A stretch of 64,000 bases of DNA from Humulus lupulus (Eukaryota > Streptophyta > Magnoliopsida > Rosales > Cannabaceae), in contig NC_084794.1 in the NCBI RefSeq assembly GCF_963169125.1, positions 117,218,358 to 117,282,357 of the forward strand, read 5' to 3'. The notes beneath the pieces are model-generated. The model was not told where the DNA came from. It did no database searches and saw nothing but the letters and a program-made list of their open reading frames with translations. Positions 1 through 10,778 of this stretch are shown here, one piece after another (the stretch's first letter is position 1; every line of letters starts with the position of its first letter). A program made the translations under genes and the position numbers.

Positions 1-737
1 TTCACCCTCAGAAAATCGGTTGGAACCATCTTAGATGCGAATTTAGCTAAGCGATCGAATTGACGAGCATACTCTGCCACTGATAAAGTACCCTGCTTCA
101 AGTTGGCGAACTCCTCAACTCTCGTAGCAAGTACAGCCGAATTGTAGTACTTTTTGTGGAAGAGCTCCGCAAATCGAGTCCATGTCATGGTGGCAACATC
201 ATGCGATTGCTGGACCAAGTCCCACCATATCCTGGCATCCTTCTTGAGCAAAGACAAGATGCAGGATATGCGGTCCGCATTACTGAGATTCACGTGCGTC
301 AGAATCGGCTCCACGTTCCTTAGCCACTCTTCTGCCTCAAAGGGGTCTGTAGTCCCTTCGAAGTTTGGAGCGTGCTATTTTCAGAACCTCTCATACACTG
401 GCTCCATGTTCAGTACTGGATATGGCGTGTAGTTCGCCACTGGCCATCCCCCATATGGACCAACTTGTTGGGGTGCTGGGGCCATTTGCTATGGCTGTGG
501 CTGCGGCTGCAGCGGAGGCTGAGGCTGAGTCTGCGCCTGTTGACGTTGTTGCTGCAAAAGTTCCTCGACTTGTTGTCACAGTCTGGCGATCTCCGCAGTG
601 TTGTCAGCTGGCAGTGCCAATGCGTTGCAGCTAGCAGTAGCACGCACTCCCCTTCTGTGAACTGAAGGGGCTTCATTGGTCGCTGGAACAGCGTTGGAGG
701 CGTTTCCGTTGGTGCGTGCAGATCTTCGGAGCGACAT
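1..737 (-). pseudogene. Ty3/gypsy gag, 5' part, with in-frame stops (runs off the left edge)
   Basis: Reading leftward from an ATG at 737 gives a low-complexity Gln/Pro-rich N-terminus, then a conserved retrotransposon gag core. It contains the WLRNVEPIL, KKDARIWWDLV, LFHKKYYNSAV and NLKQGTLSVAEYARQFDRL stretches that mark the gag domain of plant Ty3/gypsy elements, here of chromovirus (Tekay-like) style. At least four in-frame stops interrupt it (after IARL, after PQPQP, and twice just after VYERF). Two of them fit CGA to TGA and CAG to TAG. The frame then stays open to the window edge. Gag would form the capsid of the retrotransposon particle. The start was chosen because it opens the frame that continues into the domain. 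Protease, RT and integrase lie outside the window. I am confident of the family; the lineage is inferred. Confidence 0.85.
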
Positions 738-1267
738 CGTAGCAGAGTTCTAACAGTTGTAAGAAACATTTTAGAACTTTACCTAATAGGCTCTAAGGAA
801 AAAACTTATTATAAAACAAACATATCTCGGACCTATTTATTATGACTTCTTATGAAAAATTATATAGGTCTTTATTTATTATTTAGAGTGGGTTTCTATA
901 CTTAGAAAACAAGTCATCTTTATTTTCTAAGTGTGTTTCTAATCATCCTATATGACTTAATTCTCAGGCTCGAAACTTATCTTTGTTCCAAAGTTAACCA
1001 TATTGAGGGAGGGCTGGGATCAGTAAAATCGTTCCCACTACTAAGGCCCCCTAACTCTCAATAAGGAAACTTGGTTCATTGATTTGTGTCCACCCTCACC
1101 GAACTTGGTCATTATTCATTTTATTTAGTATTTATTATGATTGCAAAAATAAAACCAAACTCATACATGATAATAAAATAACATGATATTAATTTGGAAA
1201 ATTAGTTTTCACTTATTACAACCATAAAATAAAGAAAGAAATAAAACAAACAATGAAAACTACTATT
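738..1267 (-). other. Untranslated spacer between the extra ORF and gag
   Basis: This stretch lies between the stop of the 172-codon ORF and the gag ATG of the same minus-strand element. It is AT-rich and I see no ORF or conserved domain in it. By position it is leader or intercistronic RNA of the retrotransposon. Confidence 0.5.
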
Positions 1268-1735
1268 CTAAAAATTAGGATCTTCTACATCTGATCCTTC
1301 ATCTAGCATGTCATCATCTAGTTCCTCATAATCATCATTGTCTTGAGCCTCAAAATTTCCTCGGGGAAGATTCAAGAAGATCCTATGTTTTTGCTCATTA
1401 GTGAATTGAAACTCTAAATTATAGGTGAACTTAAGTATGAGAGAATAATATCTTAGGGCTATTTGTAAGTCATCATCATTATTTATAGTCTCCCATATTT
1501 CTTCTAAAGTTGAAATTACTACAGGAAAATCTTTTAAAAGCCTAATTACTAGGACATATTGTTCTGCAGCTCTCATCATGATTTTCTTAGTAATCTGAAG
1601 ATGGTCTATCTCCTTGTGGAACAAAATCAATCTCCGAGTGATTTTCTCTAGTGTGCCTATGGTGTTTCTTGGTTCCCTTATTCTTTTTAAAGCCTTAATG
1701 GCTCGGATATCCTCATTGCTTAAGGCTCCGTTCAT
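1268..1735 (-). CDS. Extra ORF upstream of gag, unknown function
   Basis: An intact ORF lies between the primer-binding site and gag, in the same sense as gag. The annotated start is the ATG at 1735 (MNGALSNEDIRAIKALKRIR), giving 155 residues. The open frame continues upstream to an ATG at 1786, but that part overlaps a candidate 68-bp intron (1743-1810: donor GTAAGT, T-rich stretch, acceptor TTTTCAG), so 1735 is preferred. The protein is charged and apparently helical, with a strongly acidic tail (DDYEELDDDMLDEGSDVED). I recognise no domain, and no zinc finger, protease or membrane segment is visible. It stays open although the adjoining gag has several stops. Extra ORFs before gag are known from some plant Ty3/gypsy lineages such as Ogre; whether this one is related is unknown. 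Confidence 0.5.
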   Translation of the reverse strand: MNGALSNEDIRAIKALKRIREPRNTIGTLEKITRRLILFHKEIDHLQITKKIMMRAAEQYVLVIRLLKDFPVVISTLEEIWETINNDDDLQIALRYYSLILKFTYNLEFQFTNEQKHRIFLNLPRGNFEAQDNDDYEELDDDMLDEGSDVEDPNF

Positions 1736-1742
1736 ACTTAAT

Positions 1743-1810
1743 CTGAAAACATAAATACTAAAATTGTTAGCTATACACATAAGCAAAATAACTATAACTT
1801 AAATACTTAC
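1743..1810 (-). other. Candidate spliceosomal intron in the retrotransposon 5' leader
   Basis: On the minus strand a strong donor (CAA|GTAAGTATTT) is followed 68 bases later by a T-rich tract and TTTTCAG, placing the acceptor 8 bases before the ATG at 1735. The interval is AT-rich. It is short but within the range of plant introns. This rests on sequence signals only. Confidence 0.4.
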
Positions 1811-1874
1811 TTGGCGGTCAGATTCGGAGCTTTTGAGTGTGTGTATCGAGGAGAACTTCATGCGTAGGAACCGT

Positions 1875-1889
1875 TTTCTTTGAAACCAA
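1875..1889 (-). other. Degenerate primer-binding site
   Basis: Directly inside the LTR end, the minus strand reads TTGGTTTCAAAG. It matches the initiator-tRNA-Met type PBS (TGGTATCAGAGC) at 9 of 12 positions. Its place, two bases from the LTR terminus ...GGGTCATTACA, supports the call; the mismatches suggest decay. Confidence 0.5.
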
Positions 1890-1890
1890 C

Positions 1891-3803
1891 TGTAATGACC
1901 CAACTACTCTAGACTTTTGGACCATTAACAAAAACTATACATAAACACTAATCTTTAACAAAACTTACAAGTGAAAAGATCATAACTTTATTAAAACTTG
2001 TAAAAACAAATGTTAGACTTACATAAAATCTCAAGTAGGATATGGGATCCCATTATTTTAAAAACAAAACATAACATAATGGTAATTAAAAAGAGATTAC
2101 ATAAATAGGTGCGGAAAAATACACATAAACCATAACTAAAGACTTCATCCTCAAAACTGAAACTCTCGACTCCTTGAATCCATTTCGCCTCAATACACAT
2201 TCCCCAAGCATCCAAGAATCTTTCCCGCCACTAAAGCTATTTTCCTGCACATATAAACATAAAGGAATGAGCCTAATGCCTAGCAAGGAAAATCTAACAT
2301 ATAGCCATACACATAGAAATTCATAATGCAACATAAAAACATACCATAACACTTATGTCACATACATACTATAATGGCCATTATTACTTGGGGTCCCATA
2401 AACTAAACAAGTCATATTCCCATTAGATTAGTGGGGTCTTGCTAGCTAAGCAAGTCATATGCGCATAATCTATTTGGGGCTTGTTAGTCATATAGGTCAT
2501 ATGCCCAAGTCTACAATCATACTTAACATAACATATTACATAACATAAAATCATAAGATAACATATAAAAGCATATAACACATAAATCCTATCCTATTTT
2601 CCTTACCAAAATAACCGGGATATGAGAACTGATTTGGGACCTTGGAACACTCCTAAAAGCCATTTATAATATGGTGAGTATATTGAAGAAAAAGGATGAA
2701 AGTGAAGAAAGATCTATGCTATATACTTACCAAAAACCTTGTGCTTAAGAACTTGGATTTCCTAACCAAGAATAAGAATAAGGTTAGAATGAGTAGAAGA
2801 CTATGAGAATTTTTATAGAACATAATACAGAAATGGACTAGAGTTTGGGATACCTTGAGTACTTCTATGATCAACCTAAACCTTGAACCGAAATGTGAAT
2901 AAACCTTACTTCCCTAAGTGTTTGATAAGCTTATAATGATCAAGCTTATAATTCCCAACCCAAGTGTTTACACTCTCACACTCACCTAGCAACTTGCAGC
3001 CTCTGAACTTAGAGTAATAGATGAATAAATGGTTGGGTACTAGGTCCTATTTATAGAGTTTAGGAATGAAAATATCTCATTTAACTTGAATAAAAATAAT
3101 GGCTTTTTAAGTGAAAATAATTTGAATTATCGTTCAGCAGAGGCTGAAGACTCATTCAGAAAGGTGCTGGACTTATCAAGAGGTTTAAGGTTTGAATGGA
3201 AAACGTTTTTGAAAACCTTCAAAATATGTTGAGAGAGGCGATATATCGCGCCCTGTAGGCGATATATCGCCTGGGCCAGTATGCCCGAGGCAATCGTACA
3301 GCGTTTCGTGTTTTTTGTATCTTCGTGCTGCGATATATTGCCCCCTATAGCTGCGATATATCGGCATACGCTGATTATTTAAACACGAAATTACACATTG
3401 TTAGCTTAATTTAAATTGAGTAAATAGCCTTGACTAAGCCCTCTAACGTTTGCAAAGCTGCTGACTGACCTTAGAGTATTCAAATTTTAACCTTAATAAA
3501 TTTAATCCACAAAATACTTAATCATTAATAAACCCATACATAACATGTGCTATTATCTAATTGGTTCTTATCTAAACCTTATAGTATAATAAATATTATC
3601 CTCAATATTAGTCATATTAATCAAACCTTAGGTTAAAATTAATATTCCTAAACTATAGGTTAAACTTAGAAAATCTACAAGTACTACTATGAGTGTCCAA
3701 ATAAATCCCGGTCTGAACTAAAAATCCATAGTTATAAAGATAATACTATTATTATTATTATTATACTATCTAACTTAGCTAAGTAAAGTTCTTGGACTCT
3801 ACA
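1891..3803 (-). repeat. 5' LTR of the minus-strand Ty3/gypsy element
   Basis: The segment has TG...CA ends (plus-strand start TGTAATGACCC, end GGACTCTACA), is 1,913 bp long and abuts the PBS-like site and gag of the same orientation. On the minus strand a TATA-like TATAAATAGGA lies at about 3044-3056. Between 3238 and 3363, upstream of that box (U3), are four copies of a palindromic motif GCGATATATCGC or near variants. The partner LTR is outside the window, so the target duplication cannot be checked. Confidence 0.75.
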
Positions 3804-4540
3804 GAAAAATTTATGATTCACAAGATATTCTCAACACATGAGATCTTGGAATATTAGGTCTGAGAGAATTTTCAGGGGTAGAGAGAAATTATACGATATA
3901 TTTTTCTCTCTATCAAAAGTCCTATATTCTTTTGCAAAAGTTCATTGCAACTATTTCCATTTGATAGATTTTTAAAAGAATTAATTATATTTTAAAATTC
4001 AAAATTCAAATTAAAAATCAAATATTAAATAATTAAATAAATAAAAAAAAATTCCAAGACCCATTCTTGGACTTTGTTACACGCCAACTAGAGCGCATGC
4101 ACTGTAGTTGGCGTGTAACACATCCCTGATTTTAGGGAGTGTTCCAGCCATTTTCTTTTAATTATTATTTAATAACATATCGGGTCTCGTTCATGTATAA
4201 CCACTTTGTACAAAGTACATTCACTAAAATTTCCTACTACATCATTAATCTGGATCTAGATTACATGTATTTATAATACTAGTGAACCATACTTACAGTA
4301 TTTAATCCAAAGATTCCATATAACTTTGTTTTACAGCAAACTATTTAAATTCGTTCTCTACAATCTTAATTCTCTCATACCAATACAAGATTGTAGTCAC
4401 AATAACGAATTTGGGAATTTTTTTATATTCATATAATATTATTCTAATAATAATAATATATGCTAAAATTCATTTCAATTATTTATTTCATAAAACATTG
4501 TTCAAAACTTATGCTTTAAAGAGCACTAATCCCAACAGTC
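3804..4540. other. AT-rich intergenic DNA with a perfect hairpin
   Basis: No coding capacity is visible. Arms 4075-4090 and 4105-4120 form a perfect 16-bp inverted repeat (TGTTACACGCCAACTA) around a 14-base loop. I see nothing else recognisable. Confidence 0.5.
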
Positions 4541-4836
4541 GGCATATTGTCTCCTTGACCAACGTCGATCGACATACCCGTACTGATGTAAAGTAGGCAT
4601 AAAAGAGGAGTGTCCTAGATTATGTCCCTTGTCGACAGTTCGGAGAACAAAGTGATATATCTCCTCACCTTGGTTCTCAGCTTCAACTGGCATATTGTCG
4701 CCTCGACCAACGTCGATCGGCGTACCCGCCGATGTAAAGTATGCGTGAAAGAGGAGTGTCCTGGACTATGACCCTCGTCGATAGTCTAGAGAACAAAGAG
4801 AGAAATCTCCTCACCTTGGTTCTCAACTTCAAGCAG
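4541..4836. repeat. Imperfect tandem duplication, 2 x about 148 bp
   Basis: Two adjacent copies start at GGCATATTGTC (4541 and 4689). They share CCAACGTCGATCG, AAGAGGAGTGTCCT and CTCCTCACCTTGGTTCTCA in the same order. The right copy overlaps the 3' end of the antisense ORF at 4786, so the duplication involves the region just past or within its C-terminus. Confidence 0.7.
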
Positions 4837-6057
4837 CCTCAAGGTATGTAGGCGATGGGTAGTACGTTGAACGCAGATGACTTCTATGCCTTTGTCAACC
4901 TCGTCCTCCAGCTCAATCTGGGGCTCAGGAGCATTCCACTTGAGCTTTCGAATGGCAGGGAAAACTATCCCAATATTGAACGCCTCATCCTCAACATTCA
5001 TTAAGCGAAATTGTCGAGAGTTCTCACCAGCCTCATCAATATCCTCCTCTAGGGGCCCAAGGAATGGTGCATCCAAGTCAGCAGGCTCATCGACCACCAC
5101 CTCAGAGAATATACACCTCTCCCTATGATACTGGTTGACTATCCCCATAATGTAAAGATGACCAACTCTTTGCTCGGCCCCGATGAGTCTCGTTTCTCGG
5201 AGGCGGGCTGTTGTGGTCAACAGTTGAATATCCCTATCTTTGTGTGAGACAACATAAATGCTTTGGGCCCTCACCAAGAACTTGTCTTTCTGTTGGGGCC
5301 TCGAGTATCGACCTACGAAAGAAGAGGTCGAAGTTCAGTGAGACAAATATTAGACCAAAGGATCGCAGAAAAAAGGAGTATAACAGTACAATAACTTACT
5401 GACTCGGTCGAAGGTCAAGCGAAGGTGGTGGTTATTTCATATGTCAAAGCCCATTGAGAATAAGAATTTGTTTTTGAATTCTCAGGGTTTGTTCTCATTG
5501 TGATCGAGAGTTCGGTAGGGTGACACCCACTTTGTCAGCTGGTAAAAGTCATCCTCCTCCCAATAGCCCTTTTTAGGAGCCATTTTTAGTTGAAAGTGGT
5601 AATGAAGTTCTTGGGGGCTCAGGCACAAAACATGGAACATCGCCTGCAGTTGGTAGGTGTTGGGAATAAGTTGAAAGGGCGTGATATGCATCCACACCAC
5701 AAAATCGATGAAATACTGGTGCAGTGGAAGGGCTGCCACTACTTCCAAATGGGCCTGGCTCCACGCTGAAAACTTGTTGTAATAATTACATGCCCTTTTC
5801 TTCCAATTAGGTAACCTATTAATGAAATGGGAGGAGGAGATTCCATAATGTTCTTTGATAGTTCTAAGCACGTCCACGAATGTTAACTTAGAGACTATGT
5901 TCTCTAATTTTAAGTGTGTGGCTCTGGGAGGAGGTGCTCGGGGGTTTAATGTGGGGACCAGGGGCTGTAAGGCAGCTGAGCCATCAGAAGAGGAAGCACC
6001 ACAGTAATTCCAACTGAGGAAGATGATGGACGGGATGTCGCGATAGCTCAGGTGCAT
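4786..6057 (-). pseudogene. Antisense extra ORF of a Tat-like LTR element (plant transposon-protein type), interrupted
   Basis: Two open blocks on the minus strand (6057-5482 and 5277-4786) can be joined through a candidate intron with donor GTAAGT near 5397 and acceptor TTTCGTAG near 5315. Two TGA codons interrupt exon 1 (after ENKP and after MGFDI), both where Trp is likely. Block 1 carries a WMHITPFQLIPNTYQLQAMF-type stretch and a KKGYWEEDDFYQL stretch resembling the domain called putative gypsy-type transposon in plant databases; I assign that only by resemblance. Block 2 is acidic and otherwise unrecognised. The ORF runs opposite to the LTR at 7174-7962. Antisense ORFs between pol and the 3' LTR are known for Tat-lineage elements, which fits. 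The true start may lie further upstream. Confidence 0.45.
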
Positions 6058-7173
6058 TCAACGAACCCCGGAATCCTTCCTTCCCTGAGTTCTCTAAACT
6101 CATGAGTCGCGGTCTCCCTTGATACAGTTAGGTCTTTGCGCTCTCAACTCTCCCTCTGTAAGCATAGATTCCTTGATGGAGGAGACTCCTCGACAGCTTG
6201 TTCTTCTGGCTCGTTGCGGAGTAGAGACAAAAACCCAAAATCAAAGGAGTGATATCCGTGTATGCACAACTCTTCGAGTTCTAAATCATAGGACATCTGA
6301 AACAAAAATGAGCAATTAAGTACTTGGCTAAAAAAGGGAACACCCAGGTACTCTGATTAACATAAAATGAAAGACACTGCTCGTAGAAGGCTAAAAGAAA
6401 AAGAAGGAAGAACCCAGAAAGTAGAAGTAAACCCTAGAAATCCCTATCCTCAGAAATCATAAACACCTATCAACTAGAGACTAAACCTAAGGCAAGCCCA
6501 TAAATCTTGAACCATGAAATTCAGGGAAAAGAAACTTATGTGATAAGAAGCGCCGATAAGTCTGGCATGTAGTCCTCATGCGAATAAATTAAAGCCCTTC
6601 GACTTCGAATATCCTCGTCAAACTGTTGAGGTGATTGATTGGCTGCTGGCCAAATGATGGGTGAAGGTTGGGTAGTTTTCTGGATGAAAAAAGAAGGGGA
6701 AAGTTTGGAACTCAATGAATAATTGAAATGGCGAATAGATTTCTTGTGAAGAGGGAAACAAGAAGAGTCTCTGTTTTAAATAGCGCTTTCCAAATTTGGA
6801 ATCAACTAAATGATTATTATCATAAGTACTCGAGTACCATTCAACAACTTGTCTTAAAAAGTTCTATCTCGAGATGCCCATTGAGATGACAGTCTACTCC
6901 TCAAGAAATACTAGTAGGGGAATTCACAGAGTTTTGACCAGTCGTCATGCGACATGTGTCACTCTCATTTAGTGCATTCAAAGGGGTCCAACCAGTCGAC
7001 CAATGCCACGTGTCTTGGCATTTAAGGCGATTGCAAAAGTTCCACCACTCGGCCAACACCACTTGTCTCAACATTTAAGGGGATTGCAGAGGCTCCACCA
7101 GTAGAAAGCCTACATGTGTCCTACAGTTAGTCCCTAACACAATTTCTGAAATGGATTGGGGGGAAAGACCACG
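6058..7173. other. Non-coding 3' internal region of the Tat-like element with polypurine tract
   Basis: No convincing ORF is seen. A purine run (GGGGGGAAAG, about 7159-7168) lies just before the TGTTGAC start of the LTR and is a good polypurine-tract candidate, putting the element on the plus strand. Similar phrases around 6960-7120 (CCACGTGTCTTGGCATTTAAGG and CCACTTGTCTCAACATTTAAGG, partly repeated) suggest local duplication. Confidence 0.45.
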
Positions 7174-7962
7174 TGTTGACTGTCAATAAGTCTCCATCGC
7201 AACAAGTACGCCAGAGCCTTGGAAGGAAAATGTTTCAGTCCTTTTTCGGCCTATCGTCGACGTCTGCATCTAATGACATGTGGTGATACATGTGCCAACA
7301 AGTGAATGGTATACAAGCTACTAAACCCCCGAGGAGGGGTCTCGGGACCCTCCATGAATCCCTGAAGCGTAACTCCTTTGGAGGTCCACGAGATCATGTC
7401 TAGGGAAGGCATTTCTGGTTGAGTTCTTGAAGAGCCCGATAACTCCACATAACTTCCTAGTGAGATTTTCAGAGATTTGGGGGATCACATATTGAAGTAG
7501 TGGTCCCAAGCGCCTTTTTCGTTAGGATTTTGGGACCGCCCCCTTTTTAGGCTAAGGAGCCGCCCAAATAGGCCTATGGCCAGGTGACATGTGTAATGTA
7601 TGTAATATGTAATGAATAATTCCCAAAGAATGTGGGAATAGAATGTAAATGTTTCTTTCATTAAAGGTTGACAGTCGTTTTAGCTCCCTTCACTCCACCT
7701 TTAAATAGAGCATGAGGGGATAATTTGTCAGGATCTGAAACCCTAGATTTTAGACTCCCACTTTACCTTGGAGCAAGACTATCCTTTGTCCAATCTGTAA
7801 ACTCTAAAAAGCTTGTGATTCCGAAAAGTTTTCCTTTATACAAGTGACTCATGGACAAGGCTTCGTTAACGATAAAACCACGTAAAATCCTATGTGTTGT
7901 GATTCATTTCTTTTTACTATTTCTTTTCTCATTTTATTAGGTGACAGAAATTTGGGTCAACA
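7174..7962 (+). repeat. 3' LTR of a Tat-like Ty3/gypsy element
   Basis: The ends form a perfect 7-bp inverted repeat (TGTTGAC...GTCAACA), preceded by a G-rich polypurine tract. A TATA-like TTTAAATAGAGC lies at about 7700, two thirds along, as expected for U3/R organisation in plus orientation. Length is 789 bp. The matching 5' LTR and pol are absent, so the element is 5'-truncated and no target duplication can be assigned. Confidence 0.6.
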
Positions 7963-8039
7963 AAGTTGATTATTTATTGATTGACTCTATTTGAGGTTTA
8001 TAAAATTTAACGTATTGTGATATTTCATTGTGAGACACA

Positions 8040-8434
8040 TTATTCAATTTTTAGAGAAAACCTGAAGAAGAAAAAAAATGATACACTCTTATCCTTTGTC
8101 TTTCTCCAAACTTTCTTGATCTCGTGTATTTAGCACATCAAGAGAGTCTATACTGTCCATATCATCGTACGTGCCCACACCCATCTTAATGTGTTAAGGA
8201 TTGACTTGAAAGATCGCGATGTGGATGTGCAATCTTGTAGATTGCATGTTCATTATAATATTCTAAAAGATAGCAAGGACACTTTATAGGCATAAGTATT
8301 TGAACTAGATCTATATTTTATCATGTTTGATTTAATGTTTACATACATACAGTGATCTTGGCTCGATATTAAAAAGAATATTTTTGTAATACACTTTCTG
8401 CTACATAGTTTGATTAATACATTTAATACCAACA
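8040..8434 (+). repeat. Remnant of a copia LTR (3' part)
   Basis: The segment is a diverged copy of the last 330 bp of the solo LTR that ends at 22,575. Shared landmarks occur in order: TCATGTG/CTCGTGT context, CGTGTCCAC-like, TAATGTRTTA, TTCTAAAAGATAGCAAG, GATCTTG and the terminal AATACCAACA. Numerous substitutions and indels indicate an older copy. Its 5' part is missing. Confidence 0.6.
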
Positions 8435-8619
8435 AGAAAGAACTTATCGTGATTGGTACACTTCAGCTACAAAAAAGGTGGCAAACGAATGATTTTAAAC
8501 AAGGTGTGACGAGCTTTTTCCCTCCATGGTTGAGTGCTTGACATACCCTTTTCCTAACAGACCCAATATAATTTTGATCATAACCTTGAAAATCAATTAC
8601 TTGTCTGTAAGTTAAATGG

Positions 8620-9385
8620 TGTATTCTAACTATAGGTATAAAGTTAGCTCCCAAGATGAGTTCCCACATAATTATGATTGTTTTCAATTTTGTAACCATG
8701 AGTTACCGTATAGTTACTATAGTTTACAATTTCGTAACCACAAGTTAACGTATAGTAATGATAGTTACCAATTTAATAAATATGAGTTAGAGTATGGTAA
8801 TGAGGGTTATCGATTTTGAAATTATGATTTACTATATTGGAAACTGAAAACTAAATACTTTAGAATTCTAATCATAGTAAAAGAAAAAACAAATTTATTT
8901 TGATTTGGTTACTTTGGGTATCTAATCTAGCAACTATGAGATACAACTCAATTACTATGAGTTATGATTTAATTACTATGACTTAATAATTTTGTTATTA
9001 TAAGTTACGTTATGGTAACGATGGTTGCAATTCAGTAACTAGGAGTAACTACCTAATTGTGTTTGTTTACCATTTTCTAACTACGAATTACTTTATAGTA
9101 ATGATCGTTACCAATTTAGTACTTATGAGTTAGAGTAGAGTAACAATGGTTGTTCATATTTTAGTTATGATTTACTCTATAGTAGATTGAAAACTAAATA
9201 TTTTAGAATTCTAAGAACTATAAAAGAAGAACGAATTTATTTTGATTTGGTTAGTTTGATAATTTATGTGGTTACCATGAGTTACAATTTAACTATTACT
9301 GGTTATTCATATTGTTAATATGAGTTGCATTATTGTAATGATGGTTGATGATTGGTAACTATGAGATACTACATAATTACGTTAG
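8620..9385. repeat. Diverged tandem (satellite-like) repeat
   Basis: A unit of about 343 bp is present at least twice: TATAGTAATGAT begins at 8751 and again at 9094, followed in both by ...GTTACCAATTTA, ATGAGTTAGAGTA, GAAAACTAAATA, TTTAGAATTCTAA and TTTATTTTGATTTGGTTA. Within units a shorter motif of the type GTTACNATGAGTTAC recurs. A short related stretch reappears near 35,210-35,290. No coding potential is credible here. Confidence 0.6.
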
Positions 9386-9390
9386 TTTTC

Positions 9391-10209
9391 TGTTGACGCC
9401 ATTTTTCGTCAACTTAAATCGTAGAGAACTTAAACAACGTTTACTATGAGGCGAATGAATAATGAAGAAAGACAAGAGGGTTTTTACGTGGTTCGGCAGT
9501 TAACTCTGCCTAGTCCACGAATCTGTATTATTAAGGCTTAAAGATTTCTGGAAATTCTTCATAGATGAATTACCCAGAGCTTCTTCTCCAGCCCAAAGAA
9601 ATCGATCCTCTACAAGTGATCATTCCTCCTCTATTTATAGGGGAGGTTACAGAGTTCATTCACACATATTTTGGGAAGATATTCTGTATATCAATTTAAA
9701 TAATGACATTAAATACAATATCTCCAACATATATGGAAACATCCCATAAGAATCGGGAACGGATAACAGACTAAATAATATCCCTTAAATGTTGGGATTA
9801 TACAACAATAAATATGTTCATACATAACGGGCTATCCCAAATGACTCATCGGATCTTCGAGATCAGCGATTGACCCTGTGACTGTTGAGACTTATGGTAT
9901 TGCTACGAGCTTTCCATCCTACTTCAGGACATGCTCGGAGTAGATTGACACTATCGAAGCCATCATACTCGAGCCTGCACTTCCCAAGCTCGGACTGTTT
10001 AATCTGAAGGCAATCGATAACGGATGTATCCCACTGTCATGTCATTTCAAACTCAGAAAGCGTCCCGAGGTTACACATCTTCAAGGTTGTTATTTTACTT
10101 CGGAGATCTTACTGCTGAACCATACAATGTTTCCATACATTTCGAGCTCGCACCTGACGAGTCCAGTTTTCGGGGTCATAACCTCTGGTCTCAAAATCTG
10201 GGTGTAACA
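9391..10209 (-). repeat. Solo LTR of the Tat-like element, flanked by TTTTC
   Basis: The 819-bp LTR starts TGTTGACG and ends GGGTGTAACA. It is flanked on both sides by TTTTC (9386-9390 and 10210-10214), so it is a complete insertion by itself. It matches the 819-bp LTR at 16,855-17,673, but unevenly: about 25 differences before position 9871 and only 4 after it. The sequence to its right (10210-10778) is not element-internal; it repeats the flank of the other LTR. The minus-strand TATA box is at about 9631-9640. Confidence 0.8.
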
Positions 10210-10495
10210 TTTTCAATTCAAAGTTCACTACTACAATATGCCCATTTCACGTCATTCTTTTCCTATAGTCAATAGTGTTTACCAACTTTTCTAAAAGGCA
10301 AGAATTTTAGGCCTTAGTGATTACTAATGCTTACAAATCTTGCTTTTTTTGTAAAGGTGTTAGTTAATTAGCGGTGCCAATGCCCAACACTATAGTTCTT
10401 AGCTTTAAACTGATACCTATAGTTCAGAAAAAAAAAACCTAAAATACAAGCCTTTATCATTCTAATAATACAAACCTTAACCTATCATCTTATTA

Positions 10496-10537
<42 letters not shown>

Positions 10538-10778
10538 TATTCTTTTAGCATCCCCTTTGTTTCATTCTCCTTCCACACATTTCAGTCCATCTCTCTCTCT
10601 TTCCCTTTTCCTCTCCTAACTGTCTCCCTCTTCCTCTTCTTCACTCTCCATCGCTCTTGTTCTCTCACTATCTATCTATCTATCTTTTTCTACTTGTTTG
10701 GAGACAAAAAAATTGACAAGGCATTGTGACAAAGTATAGGCATAGGGCTGGTGCCCTTCGGTTATTTGGTTTGACTAT
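10210..10778. repeat. Duplicated flank, left copy (matches 17674-18225)
   Basis: The segment repeats the DNA to the right of the LTR ending at 17,673, with about four substitutions plus length changes in an A run and a CT microsatellite (about 10497-10531). It begins with the TTTTC target duplication, contains CACTACTACAATATG at 10226, a T-rich block and a CT-rich leader-like block. It ends abruptly at 10778, where a truncated pol begins. Confidence 0.8.

Noticed and set aside
410..769. 119-codon minus frame and overlapping plus frames at 154-665
   Set aside because: They are shadows of the gag frame, which is the one showing the conserved domain.
10024..10275. 83-codon plus frame, repeated at 17488-17739
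   Set aside because: It lies across an LTR end and flank, and is repeated only because the LTR and flank are duplicated.
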